This document shows positions 1-6,244 of a stretch of DNA of 7,672 nucleotides, in pieces (positions within the stretch are counted from its first letter, which is position 1; the number at the start of each line of letters is the position of its first letter). Position numbers and translations under genes: made by a program. The notes below the pieces were generated by a model that worked only from the letters and a program-made list of their open reading frames with translations, was not told the DNA's origin and did not search any database. The stretch is taken from assembly GCA_003132105.1 (NCBI GenBank), contig PKWS01000257.1, forward strand, positions 1 to 7,672, read 5' to 3'. Origin of the DNA: Desulfosporosinus sp. (GTDB taxonomy: Bacteria > Bacillota > Desulfitobacteriia > Desulfitobacteriales > Desulfitobacteriaceae).

Positions 1-493
1 CCAGCGGAGGATAAAATGCACCCATTATATTCTTGCCAGCCGGGTGATTTACAGCAACTTTTCCACCAATACTACTGTCGACTTGCGCCAGTAACGTGGT
101 AGGGACTTGAATCAAACGAATCCCCCGCATGAAGACACTGGCAAAAAAACCAGCCAAATCCCCAATAACACCGCCTCCGAGGGCAATAACAAGAGTATAA
201 CGGTCTGCACCGCAGCGCAGTGCCGCTGTCGTTAGCTGACTTAAGCGCTCCAGCGACTTTTCCGTCTCCCCGGCGGGGACAAACAATAAATTTACACGAT
301 AGTCCAGAAGTCCTTTCTGGAGACGTTCAGCATAAAGCTTAGCAACTGCTGGATTTGTAATGATAAGGATGTGCTCCAAATCTTTGAATGAAGAACGAAG
401 GTAATCCCCTAGTTCTTCGAGATGTGCACCAAAAAATACTGGGTACGGTCTGTCTGCCGTGACTTCAATTCTTTGACACTCTGGTAAACTCAT
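1..493 (-). CDS. aroB: 3-dehydroquinate synthase, N-terminal part (cut by left edge)
   Basis: AroB converts DAHP to 3-dehydroquinate, the second step of the shikimate pathway, using NAD and a divalent metal in the cytoplasm. Only the first 164 residues are in the window; the family is usually about 350-360 residues, so roughly the C-terminal half is missing. Visible hallmarks are the NAD-binding LGGGVIGDLAGF stretch (residues 105-116), followed by FMRGIRLIQVPTTLLAQVDSS (from residue 121) and GGKVAVNHPAGKNIMGAFYPP (from 143), the strongly conserved core of the family. The ATG at 493 is fixed by an in-frame TGA nine bases upstream, and a GGAAGG ribosome-binding site lies about ten bases before it. 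The gene overlaps the 3' end of aroK by 29 bp, which suggests translational coupling. It is the last visible gene of the aroE-prepilin-aroC-aroK-aroB run. Confidence 0.96.
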   Translation of the reverse strand, partial: MSLPECQRIEVTADRPYPVFFGAHLEELGDYLRSSFKDLEHILIITNPAVAKLYAERLQKGLLDYRVNLLFVPAGETEKSLERLSQLTTAALRCGADRYTLVIALGGGVIGDLAGFFASVFMRGIRLIQVPTTLLAQVDSSIGGKVAVNHPAGKNIMGAFYPPL

Positions 494-998
494 TATCAGT
501 CATCCTTCCAAGTCTCGCAAGAATCTCACTCACCACTTCATCTATAGTTTTTTGAGACGTATCAACTGTAAAGTCAGCCTGAGCGTAGCATTCTTGCCGC
601 TCAAACCATAATTTTTCGATCGCCTCTTTTGTGCCCTTGAGAAGCGGGCGGTCATTTTTATGTCCAATTCGTCTGAGAATAGCTTCCATCGAGGCATGAA
701 GACCGATCACAATCCCGTTTTGGGCCAAAGCCTCCAAGTTGAGAGGGTCTACCACGGTTCCTCCGCCCGTCGCAATCACGATTTGGTCTTGCTGACTGAG
801 CCTTGCGACCACAATTCTTTCTTCTGAACGAAAACGGGTCTCCCCATGTCGTCGGAAAATTTCAGTTACACTCAAGCTTGTAACTTCTCCAATTACACAG
901 TCTGTATCAACAAAATCCCACTCCAGCGACTGCGCCAGGCGCTTACCAACTGTGCTTTTGCCAGTTCCCATAAATCCAACGAGAACAATGTTTCTCAT
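465..998 (-). CDS. aroK: Shikimate kinase
   Basis: AroK phosphorylates shikimate to shikimate-3-phosphate with ATP. The protein is 177 residues, typical for the family. Visible motifs are the Walker A P-loop GFMGTGKST (residues 8-16), the substrate-binding DTD (31-33), Arg57 in the RFRSEE motif, the GGG triplet (78-80) and the lid arginine in DRPLL (Arg117). I chose the ATG at 998 because GAGAGGGTGAT ends five bases before it. A GTG three codons upstream (1005-1007) lies inside that ribosome-binding site and is unlikely to be the start. The last ten or so residues (MTDNEFTRVSKN) are encoded in the overlap with the start of aroB. The gap to the upstream aroC stop is 29 bp, so the genes are very probably co-transcribed. 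Confidence 0.96.
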   Translation of the reverse strand: MRNIVLVGFMGTGKSTVGKRLAQSLEWDFVDTDCVIGEVTSLSVTEIFRRHGETRFRSEERIVVARLSQQDQIVIATGGGTVVDPLNLEALAQNGIVIGLHASMEAILRRIGHKNDRPLLKGTKEAIEKLWFERQECYAQADFTVDTSQKTIDEVVSEILARLGRMTDNEFTRVSKN

Positions 999-1002
999 GG
1001 AG

Positions 1003-1013
1003 ATCACCCTCTC
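1003..1013 (-). promoter_or_regulatory. Ribosome-binding site that decides the aroK start
   Basis: On the minus strand GAGAGGGTGAT precedes the ATG at 998. It is complementary to an extended stretch of the 16S rRNA 3' end (GGTGAT). The alternative in-frame GTG at 1005-1007 is part of this element, which favours the ATG as the true start. Confidence 0.7.
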
Positions 1014-1027
1014 AATGTGAACGTAGT

Positions 1028-2173
1028 TTAAAGTGTTAAATACGCTTGATAAGTTTCCCAGGCTGTTTGTAATTCTATAAAGCTATCCGCTGGAAATTTT
1101 TCAAGCACCGCTTCGGCAATCACCCAAGCCACCACATGTTCCAAAACAACCAAGGCAGCCGGCACAGCACAGACATCTGATCGTTCCACACTAGCCTTAA
1201 CCACCTCTTTGGTTTCCAGATGTACCGTATCTAAGGGCTGATACAAGGTCGGAATCGGTTTCATAACCGCCTGAAGTATAATGGGTTCCCCGTTGCTCAT
1301 ACCACCTTCGATTCCTCCTGCATTATTGGAAACCCTTTTGAAGCCCTGCCCCTGGCGATAATAGATCGGATCGTGAACCAACGAGCCCAAACGTTTCCCC
1401 GCTTCAAATCCTAACCCAAAGGAAATCCCTTTCATCGCTTGCACAGAGAGGACAGCTTGGGCCAGCTTTCCGTCTAATTTTCGATCCCACTGCACATGGG
1501 ATCCCAGTCCTGCGGGAACATTCAGAACTTGCACTTCTAACAGTCCACCCAAGGATTCGCCCTGCTCTCGAACTCGAATGAGCTGTTCCGCCATCCTTTG
1601 TTCCGCAACAGGGTCCCCCACAGACCACTCGGATTGCTTTACGCGTTGCCAAAACTCTCTCTGGTCAGTATAGTCTGCATGAACACCGCCTACTGCGAGG
1701 ACATGCCCTCTGATCTCCACCCCAAGGGCGGATAACCCTTGTCTAGCAATGCTACCGATCGCGACCCGCATGGCAGTCTCTCGTGCACTTGCTCGTTCGA
1801 GGATATTCCGAACTTCAGTGCGGTATTTAAGAGCTCCGGTCAAATCGGCATGTCCTGGCCGTGGCGTCATCACTTTACGACTCTCTAAGTCAGCCTCTTC
1901 TCCCCAGGCCATGATACCTGCCCAGTTTTCCCAATCACGATTAAGAATCTCCAAAGCGACCGGGGCTCCAGTACTTAATCCTCCTCGCACTCCGGAAATG
2001 AGGTGAATCTCATCCTGTTCGATTGCCATGCGACCTCCGCGCCCAGGGCCTTGTTGACGCTGTCTTAATGCCTCATCGACACTATCTTTGGAAATCTTCA
2101 TTCCAGACGGAAGACCTTCAATGATTCCCACTAATTTCTGGCCATGGGATTCCCCTGCCGTTAAAAAACGCAC
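1028..2173 (-). CDS. aroC: Chorismate synthase
   Basis: AroC makes chorismate from 5-enolpyruvylshikimate-3-phosphate, the last step of the common aromatic pathway, and needs reduced FMN. The protein has 381 residues, the normal length. Conserved blocks seen in order are AGESHG (6-11), QQGPGRGGRM (40-49), TPRPGHADL (103-111), RASARETAMRVAIG (127-140), the NNAGGIEGGMSNGEPI block (283-298) and RSDVCAVPA (331-339). The start is a GTG at 2173, and it puts the family's usual MRFLTAGESHG at the N-terminus. It is preceded by GAGAAGGGG with six bases of spacing. The gene lies 39 bp downstream of the prepilin-like gene and 29 bp upstream of aroK. Nothing looks degraded. Confidence 0.97.
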   Translation of the reverse strand: MRFLTAGESHGQKLVGIIEGLPSGMKISKDSVDEALRQRQQGPGRGGRMAIEQDEIHLISGVRGGLSTGAPVALEILNRDWENWAGIMAWGEEADLESRKVMTPRPGHADLTGALKYRTEVRNILERASARETAMRVAIGSIARQGLSALGVEIRGHVLAVGGVHADYTDQREFWQRVKQSEWSVGDPVAEQRMAEQLIRVREQGESLGGLLEVQVLNVPAGLGSHVQWDRKLDGKLAQAVLSVQAMKGISFGLGFEAGKRLGSLVHDPIYYRQGQGFKRVSNNAGGIEGGMSNGEPIILQAVMKPIPTLYQPLDTVHLETKEVVKASVERSDVCAVPAALVVLEHVVAWVIAEAVLEKFPADSFIELQTAWETYQAYLTL

Positions 2174-2212
2174 TATTTTCCCCTTCTCTCTATACCACTT
2201 AAGCCTTTGTAC

Positions 2213-2653
2213 TTATTTCTTCTCTCTAATGCGCATACCGACGGGGGCAACAACAACGCTCCTTCGCTCACCAGATGAGCTTGTCAAGACGAGAGTTGTT
2301 CCCACACTTCGCCCGGAAGCATTAAACATTAAATTAGTCGGTTGACCAAGAAACTGGATCCCGTCCTTCAAATGAATCTCTTTTACCCTTGTGCCTTGAC
2401 GAAAAATCTGATAGTGATGATCCCCGTCCTGAGAATAAAATTTAACCTCATACCAGTTATTCTCTGCCAGTGCGGTCTGCCGGACATCCCGGATTTCCTC
2501 CAGTAATTGGGTAGTCGCAAAGGAGAGACGATCCTTCTCCAAGTGGATCGGAAGCTTAATGAGGAGAACAAAACCCGCGCCAGACAATAGAATCAAAACA
2601 AGCAATATTTCCAGTAGCGTAAATCCTCTATTGTTGCCCCTCGCTTCGCTCAT
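2213..2653 (-). CDS. Orphan prepilin-like protein (type IV pilin / GspH-ComGD type) inside the aro gene run
   Basis: The protein is 146 residues. It begins with a short basic leader MSEARGNNRG and continues with FTLLEILLVLILLSGAGFVLL. This is a classic type III (prepilin) signal: the peptidase would cut after Gly10, Phe11 becomes the N-methylated first residue, and Glu15 is the conserved Glu+5. One hydrophobic helix spans about residues 11-33. The remainder has the beta-rich layout of GspH/ComGD minor pilins: a helix with EEIRDVRQTALAENNWYEV, then short strands ending in GERRSVVVAPVGMRI. The ATG at 2653 is supported by AGGAAGAGA nine bases or fewer upstream; an open frame further upstream only overlaps aroE and lacks pilin features. 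It sits 26 bp after aroE and 39 bp before aroC, so it is probably co-transcribed with them. No assembly ATPase, platform protein or intact peptidase is nearby. The pilin call is firm; the exact subtype and its function are open. Confidence 0.88.
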   Translation of the reverse strand: MSEARGNNRGFTLLEILLVLILLSGAGFVLLIKLPIHLEKDRLSFATTQLLEEIRDVRQTALAENNWYEVKFYSQDGDHHYQIFRQGTRVKEIHLKDGIQFLGQPTNLMFNASGRSVGTTLVLTSSSGERRSVVVAPVGMRIREKK

Positions 2654-2679
2654 TTCTCTCTTCCTTTTTACCCTAAGCC

Positions 2680-3504
2680 TTATAACAGCAAAATTTGTTC
2701 TTTCAAGGCCTGTCGCATCGCCTCGACGGGAGCTTGTCCACCGAACCAAAACTCCCAAGCATAAGCCCCTTGATAAAGCAGCATGCCTAATCCATTCAAC
2801 GTTCGGCACCCCTGTTTTTTGGCCTCTCGTAAAAAGGCCGTTTCACTAGGGTTAAATATTATATCAACGACGAGCGCTCGATCAGAAATCCCTTTAACTG
2901 AAAATGGGAAAGTCTCACTGTGTAACCCCGCCGAAGTTGTCTGAACTAAAAGATCTACATCTTCCAGCCAATCTCCCGGAGCAAACACCCCTGAAGTTGC
3001 TGTTCCTCCCTCACGTTGAATCACCTGAACCAAAGCCTCCGCCTTTTCGTACGTCCGATTCAGAATATGTACTTTCATACCCTGCTCAGCCAGCGCCAAG
3101 GCAATTCCTTTGGAGGCTCCGCCCGCCCCTAGCAAGACTGCTTTTTTCCCCTTAAACCCGTTGAGATTTCCTTCCACAGAACGAATAAACCCTTCGCCAT
3201 CCGTATTATGGCCAATTCGCTGCCCCTCATGGATTTTCACAGTATTGACAGCCCCAGCGCGCCTAGCTTGAGGAGTAAGAGTATTGAGGAGGGAAAGGAT
3301 ATGTTCCTTATGTGGAATCGTTACGTTCCAACCCGAAAACCCTAGGGCACAAAGACCTTCTACCGCCTCAGCCAAATGGTTAGGCTCCACGTTAAAGCGG
3401 TGGTACTCCGCGTCAACGCCAATGGCTTCATACCCTGCCTTGTACATCCCTGGGGAGAGTGAATGTTCAATCGGATGCCCTATCACCGCATAATGTTTCT
3501 CCAT
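2680..3504 (-). CDS. aroE: Shikimate dehydrogenase (NADP+)
   Basis: AroE reduces 3-dehydroshikimate to shikimate. The protein is 274 residues, the usual length. The N-terminal substrate domain carries HSLSP (14-18, the serines that hold shikimate), NVTIPHKE with the catalytic Lys66, and NTDGEGF with Asp102. The Rossmann domain has GAGGAS (126-131), and NRT (149-151) provides the arginine typical of NADP rather than NAD preference. The C-terminal NGLGMLLYQGA motif (237-247) is also present. The ATG at 3504 is preceded by AAAGGG with about ten bases of spacing, and a TAA lies in frame just upstream. The gene follows a terminator-like hairpin after yqeG and so needs its own promoter. A TATGAT at 3538-3543 is a possible -10, but no convincing -35 accompanies it. 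It leads the run aroE-prepilin-aroC-aroK-aroB. Confidence 0.96.
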   Translation of the reverse strand: MEKHYAVIGHPIEHSLSPGMYKAGYEAIGVDAEYHRFNVEPNHLAEAVEGLCALGFSGWNVTIPHKEHILSLLNTLTPQARRAGAVNTVKIHEGQRIGHNTDGEGFIRSVEGNLNGFKGKKAVLLGAGGASKGIALALAEQGMKVHILNRTYEKAEALVQVIQREGGTATSGVFAPGDWLEDVDLLVQTTSAGLHSETFPFSVKGISDRALVVDIIFNPSETAFLREAKKQGCRTLNGLGMLLYQGAYAWEFWFGGQAPVEAMRQALKEQILLL

Positions 3505-3546
3505 TTTATAACATCCCTTTACAAATCTGACTTTTTTATCATAGAG

Positions 3547-3569
3547 AAAAAGGAATGGCAGGCCATTCC
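3547..3569 (-). terminator. Rho-independent terminator after yqeG
   Basis: On the minus strand GGAATGG, a four-base loop, and CCATTCC (3552-3569) form a perfect seven-pair stem. It is followed at once by five T residues (3551-3547), then CTCT. It starts about nine bases after the yqeG stop and lies 43 bp before the aroE start, so it separates the two transcription units. Confidence 0.75.
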
Positions 3570-3577
3570 CTAAATGC

Positions 3578-4108
3578 TTAATGAATTTTGGGGCTGAAAG
3601 GTTTCGCCGGAGCGATATGCTTCATCATCCAGACGAGCACTTTCTCCATTCTGCGCATAACGCGAGTTCCTATAAATTCATGATCATTAATGGGTGAGAC
3701 CAATATCGTGTAAAGGCCGAGCCGATTACCGCCTAGTATATCCGTAAACAACTGATCTCCAATGACAGCAGTATCCTTATGCCCTGTTCCCAAAAGGTCC
3801 ATTCCCGATCGAAAGGCTCTCCTGCGTGGCTTTGTCGCCCCGAAAACGAAAGGAATGTCCAAGCGCTCCGCAACAACGGCTACGCGCTGTCGCTTACTGT
3901 TGTTCGACACAACGCACGCACTAATTCCCGCGGCTTTAACTTTAATAAACCACTCTGCCACTTTTAGACTCACTTCGACATCATTCCATGGCGTCATGGT
4001 ATTGTCCAGGTCGATAATAAGCCCTCTGATCCCATCCTGAACAAGTTGTTCAACTGAAATAAGATCGAGCGAAGGAGCTTGAAGTGTCGGACGGAAATAC
4101 TCAAACAT
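3578..4108 (-). CDS. yqeG: YqeG-family HAD-type (IIIA) phosphatase
   Basis: This is a 176-residue protein of the YqeG/Gep4-like HAD phosphatase family; eukaryotic and some bacterial relatives dephosphorylate phosphatidylglycerophosphate. HAD motif I is DLDNT (33-37, with the nucleophile Asp33 and the acid/base Asp35). Motif II is SNNS (68-71). Motif III is the lysine of ATKPRRRAF (Lys93). Motif IV is GDQLFTDILGGNR (117-129). No signal peptide is visible, and the C-terminus is basic and amphipathic (RRMEKVLVWMMKHIAPAK). The start is the ATG at 4108, with GGAGGA four bases before it. An in-frame TTG at 4120 overlaps that ribosome-binding site and is rejected. The gene has its own promoter and terminator and appears to be a single-gene unit between sigK and aroE. 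The substrate in bacteria is not settled from sequence alone. Confidence 0.92.
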   Translation of the reverse strand: MFEYFRPTLQAPSLDLISVEQLVQDGIRGLIIDLDNTMTPWNDVEVSLKVAEWFIKVKAAGISACVVSNNSKRQRVAVVAERLDIPFVFGATKPRRRAFRSGMDLLGTGHKDTAVIGDQLFTDILGGNRLGLYTILVSPINDHEFIGTRVMRRMEKVLVWMMKHIAPAKPFSPKIH

Positions 4109-4112
4109 TGAA

Positions 4113-4118
4113 TCCTCC
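4113..4118 (-). promoter_or_regulatory. Ribosome-binding site that decides the yqeG start
   Basis: GGAGGA on the minus strand lies four bases upstream of the ATG at 4108. The alternative TTG start at 4118-4120 would overlap this site, so the shorter protein is preferred. Confidence 0.75.
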
Positions 4119-4138
4119 AAAATGCAGAAGTTTTTTTA

Positions 4139-4168
4139 ATTATACCTTAGAGAATACCGTGAGAGCAA
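4139..4168 (-). promoter_or_regulatory. Probable sigma-A-type promoter for yqeG
   Basis: On the minus strand there is a TTGCTC (-35, 4163-4168), an 18-base spacer and a perfect TATAAT (-10, 4139-4144). It lies just after the sigK stop and would give a leader of roughly 25 bases before the yqeG ATG at 4108. The -10 is excellent; the -35 matches four of six consensus bases. Confidence 0.6.
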
Positions 4169-4177
4169 GTAATGATC

Positions 4178-4921
4178 TTATTTTTTAGAATTTATCTTTC
4201 CCATCTCTTCCATTAATTTTTGAACTGCTTTCTTTTCAATGCGAGAAACGTACGAGCGCGAAATCTCCAAAGCCTTTGCAATCTCCCGCTGTGTTCGTTT
4301 TGGATTGTTCACCAACCCGTAACGCAACTTAAGCACCATTTTTTCCCTACCGGTTAAGTTTTCCACTAGTTCAAGCAAAGCCTTTTGCTCAGACTCGTTT
4401 TCAACCTTTATAGAAACATCCTCCTCGTTCGACCCTAGAACATCGATGAGCGATATTTCATTACCCTCTTTGTCCATTCCAATCGGATCGTATATCGAGA
4501 CTTCTCCCCGTGACTTTTTGAGCGATCGTAAATGCATTAAGATTTCGTTTTCAATACAACGGGCCGCGTAAGTCGCAAGCTTCGTCCCTTTACCCGGGTC
4601 AAACGTGTTAATCCCCTTAATTAAACCAATCGTGCCAATGGAAATCAAGTCGTCACCATCTTCACCTGTTCCGTCAAACTTTTTGACAAGATGTGCCACC
4701 AATCGCAAATTGTGCTCCACTAACGTATTGCGTGCTTGCTCGACCTCACGAGTTAGAGTAAAGGGTTCTGTTTTGCTTGCACTAAGGATTTGCAAAAAAC
4801 GCGCTTCTTCTTTATCATTTAGCGGCTGGGGGAAGGCGTTATTATTGATATACGAGACGAGTAAAGAAACTCCCTTAAGAACGGAGAGAGCCATACTGAC
4901 AATAAATAGTTCCGCGAACAT
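4178..4921 (-). CDS. sigK: Sporulation sigma factor SigK precursor (pro-sigma-K)
   Basis: SigK directs late mother-cell transcription (coat and cortex genes) during endospore formation. The 247-residue protein starts with a hydrophobic pro-sequence, MFAELFIVSMALSVLKGV followed by SLLVS, then YINNNAFPQPL. By homology to Bacillus subtilis pro-sigma-K the SpoIVFB protease would cut between Ser23 and Tyr24. Region 2 carries ARNTLVEHNLRLVAHLVKKF, then DLISIGTIGLIKGI and KLATYAARCIENEILMHLR. Region 4 has a helix-turn-helix, TQREIAKALEISRSYVSRIE (210-229). The stretch CIENEILMHLR is continuous, so no skin-type element splits the gene as it does in B. subtilis. About ten extra residues (around KTEPFTLTRE, 50-59) appear between the start of the mature protein and region 2 compared with B. 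subtilis SigK as I recall it. The ATG at 4921 is preceded by AAAGGGG with about eight bases of spacing. Confidence 0.95.
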   Translation of the reverse strand: MFAELFIVSMALSVLKGVSLLVSYINNNAFPQPLNDKEEARFLQILSASKTEPFTLTREVEQARNTLVEHNLRLVAHLVKKFDGTGEDGDDLISIGTIGLIKGINTFDPGKGTKLATYAARCIENEILMHLRSLKKSRGEVSIYDPIGMDKEGNEISLIDVLGSNEEDVSIKVENESEQKALLELVENLTGREKMVLKLRYGLVNNPKRTQREIAKALEISRSYVSRIEKKAVQKLMEEMGKINSKK

Positions 4922-4938
4922 TTATTCCACCCCTTTCG

Positions 4939-4978
4939 CACTGTTCTTATACTTATGCTTGAGGGGGGAAGATTTTGC
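4939..4978 (-). promoter_or_regulatory. Candidate sigma-E promoter and SpoIIID site upstream of sigK
   Basis: On the minus strand GCAAAAT (4972-4978) is followed after 14 bases by CATAAGTA (4950-4957). This resembles the sigma-E pattern (KMATATT, 14-15 bases, CATACAHT) with the core CATA kept but several mismatches. Just downstream, AAGAACAGTG (4939-4948) matches nine of ten positions of the SpoIIID consensus WWRRACARNY. In B. subtilis sigK is driven by sigma-E plus SpoIIID, so the location is right. The motifs are short and degenerate, so this is a tentative call. Confidence 0.35.
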
Positions 4979-5044
4979 TTATCCACTTAATATAATAAAA
5001 ATCCGCCTGAGAGTGAACTCGTTCATCTAAAGCTGAACATTGAG

Positions 5045-5076
5045 ACTTCAGATGGGGACTCTACCCCACCTGAAGT
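5045..5076 (-). terminator. Strong hairpin after the pilC-pilD relic (possible terminator without a U tract)
   Basis: On the minus strand ACTTCAG-G-TGGGG, a six-base TAGAGT loop and CCCCA-T-CTGAAGT form a 13-pair stem with a single G-U pair. It begins 40 bp after the stop of the chimeric reading frame. No run of T follows on either strand, so it is not a canonical intrinsic terminator. It may end or stabilise the upstream transcript. The fact that the only imperfect pair is G-U on the minus strand (A-C on the plus strand) suggests that the minus-strand RNA is the selected form. Confidence 0.45.
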
Positions 5077-5639
5077 TTACGCGAAGGACTGTTTCTATCA
5101 GGGGATACCCTAACAATCATCTGAGAAACAAGCCTAGATACCACCGGATCATCTCATCGCCAAAAAGAACACTACTAATAATCCCGACGACCAAAATCTC
5201 CGTTTTTAATTTCCCTTTTCCACTGGCAAGTATCACTATTCCAGCGAAGCCTCCAATCACGGATGCTAACAGCATGGACCATAAGGTCAGCTTCCAACCC
5301 AGATAGAAACCTACCGCAGCCATCAGTTTGACATCACCACCACCCAGACCTCCTGTGAGAACTGCAATAATGAGTAAAACCCCTCCCGCCGAGATGAATC
5401 CGATGACTCTTTCCAGCCAAGAAACCTCTTGACTGACCAAGGCGACGATCAGCCCAGCAATCAGAATTAGGAGAATGCTCCAATTCGGGATGAACATCGT
5501 TTTAAAGTCTATCGCAGCGATCAATAAAAGAAGGGATACCAAGAGACAAAAGCCAACAGTTTCCACAGAAGCGCCATATAATTTGTAAACCAGGATATAT
5601 AAGCAGGTGTTGAGGATTTCCACTGTAGGATAGATTACC

Positions 5640-5670
5640 GAAATCTTCCCAGAGCAAGACGAAACAATCT
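5640..5670 (-). other. Fusion junction between PilC-derived and PilD-derived sequence
   Basis: Upstream of about 5662 the protein matches the end of the first cytoplasmic T2SSF domain of PilC (EKERKLQNKI). Downstream it matches the PilD loop that precedes the second membrane helix (CSGKIS, then YPTVEIL). The joint falls within or next to VSSCSG. No inserted element or target-site repeat is visible there, which points to a simple deletion. The exact base cannot be fixed without an intact relative. Confidence 0.65.
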
Positions 5671-6025
5671 TGTTTTGCAACTTGCGTTCTTTTTCAAAAT
5701 GCTCGGCCATTCTATCCATGACTATCTCGAGCTTACCGCTTGCTTCACCCGAGTCCACCATATTGATCAAGATCCCCGGGAAAGCGTCCCCCTGTTTGCG
5801 CATAGCTTCAGAGAGGAGATCCCCTTTTTGCACCATTTCATAGACCTTCAAAACGACCGCCTTAATCTGCTTACTTTCCGTCTGCTGGTAGATCACATCT
5901 AAGACTTTAATGATGGTTAACCCTGCCATCAGAAGCACGTTGAACTGACGGCAGAAGATCACAAGATCCTTGGGTTTCAGCTTTTTGGAGGACTTGCTTG
6001 ACAGGATTGTCTGGGTGGTTTTGGC

Positions 6026-6031
6026 TTTTTT
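6026..6031 (-). other. Frameshift site in the pilC part (A6 run)
   Basis: On the minus strand the context is GAAAAAAGCC. The upstream PilC frame reads AAC GAA AAA AGC and continues into an unrelated peptide ending at 5907. With one A fewer it reads AAC GAA AAA GCC and joins the conserved LKPKDLVIFCRQF. The shift needed is +1, which does not fit a standard -1 slippery heptamer in the zero frame. An indel, or a sequencing error in the homopolymer, is the simplest explanation. Confidence 0.75.
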
Positions 6032-6244
6032 CGTTTACTTCGATGCAAAAAAGTCCGCGTTCTTTCAACATTCGATAAAAATTCTGCAGATTGTCCGATT
6101 CGAGGATTCCATTGGTTTTCTGTCCGGAAAATTCTTTGGCAGTATAACTGTATAAAGGCATGAAAAACCTTCCTTCTAGCGGAAATATCATTATTACCCG
6201 ATACTCTTTCAAACTCTTGCCTAATAATAAGAATATCTATTTTA

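Larger units (their letters stand above)
5117..6161 (-). pseudogene. Chimeric relic: PilC/GspF N-terminus fused to PilD-type prepilin peptidase C-terminus, with a frameshift
   Basis: PilC/GspF is the inner-membrane platform of type IV pili and type II secretion; PilD is the membrane aspartyl protease that cleaves prepilins. The frame opens at an ATG (6161) behind AGAAGGAAGG with MPLYSYTAKEFSGQKTNG, a typical PilC N-terminus. It leaves frame at an A6 run (6026-6031). Removing one A gives NEKAKTTQTIL, then KKLKPKDLVIFCRQFNVLLMAGLT, the usual first T2SSF domain, down to HFEKERKLQNKIVSS (about 5660). There the PilC membrane helices are missing, and the sequence continues in frame with CSGKISVIYPTVEIL of a PilD peptidase. 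In numbering from the GTG at 5962, the catalytic aspartates are Asp152 (AIDFKTMFIPN) and Asp210 (GGGDVKL), followed by several membrane helices to residue 281. PilD's first helix and most of its zinc-loop cysteines are absent. A GTG at 5962 with AAGGA four bases upstream could start the fused part alone. Most likely a deletion relic; a functional fusion is possible. Confidence 0.85.

Noticed and set aside
846..1031. Plus-strand open frames opposite aroK, aroC, aroE, yqeG, sigK and the U32 gene
   Set aside because: All are antisense shadows without family motifs; the minus-strand genes are certain.
1404..1652. Minus-strand open frame of 82 codons inside aroC
   Set aside because: It lies in an alternative frame within a fully conserved chorismate synthase and has no independent support.
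2654..2809. A 52-residue N-terminal extension of the prepilin open frame overlapping aroE
   Set aside because: The extension lies inside aroE in another frame. The ATG at 2653 has a good ribosome-binding site and gives the expected short prepilin leader.
3538..3543. TATGAT as the aroE -10 element
   Set aside because: It is well placed 34 bp before the start codon, but no recognisable -35 lies 16-18 bases upstream because that space is occupied by the terminator stem.
4985..5016. Sigma-A-like promoter TTCACT, 17 bases, TATATT upstream of sigK
   Set aside because: It is a possible match, but the region is AT-rich, the -35 is weak, and sigK is expected to be under sporulation control. It is noted only as an alternative.
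6026..6031. Programmed -1 ribosomal frameshift at the A6 run
   Set aside because: The shift needed is +1 relative to the upstream frame, and the heptamer A AAA AAG is not in the zero frame. Six A residues are also short for efficient transcriptional slippage.
6162..6244. Promoter before the pilC relic (a TTGAAA and AT-rich stretches)
   Set aside because: No -10 of acceptable match occurs at proper spacing from the TTGAAA.
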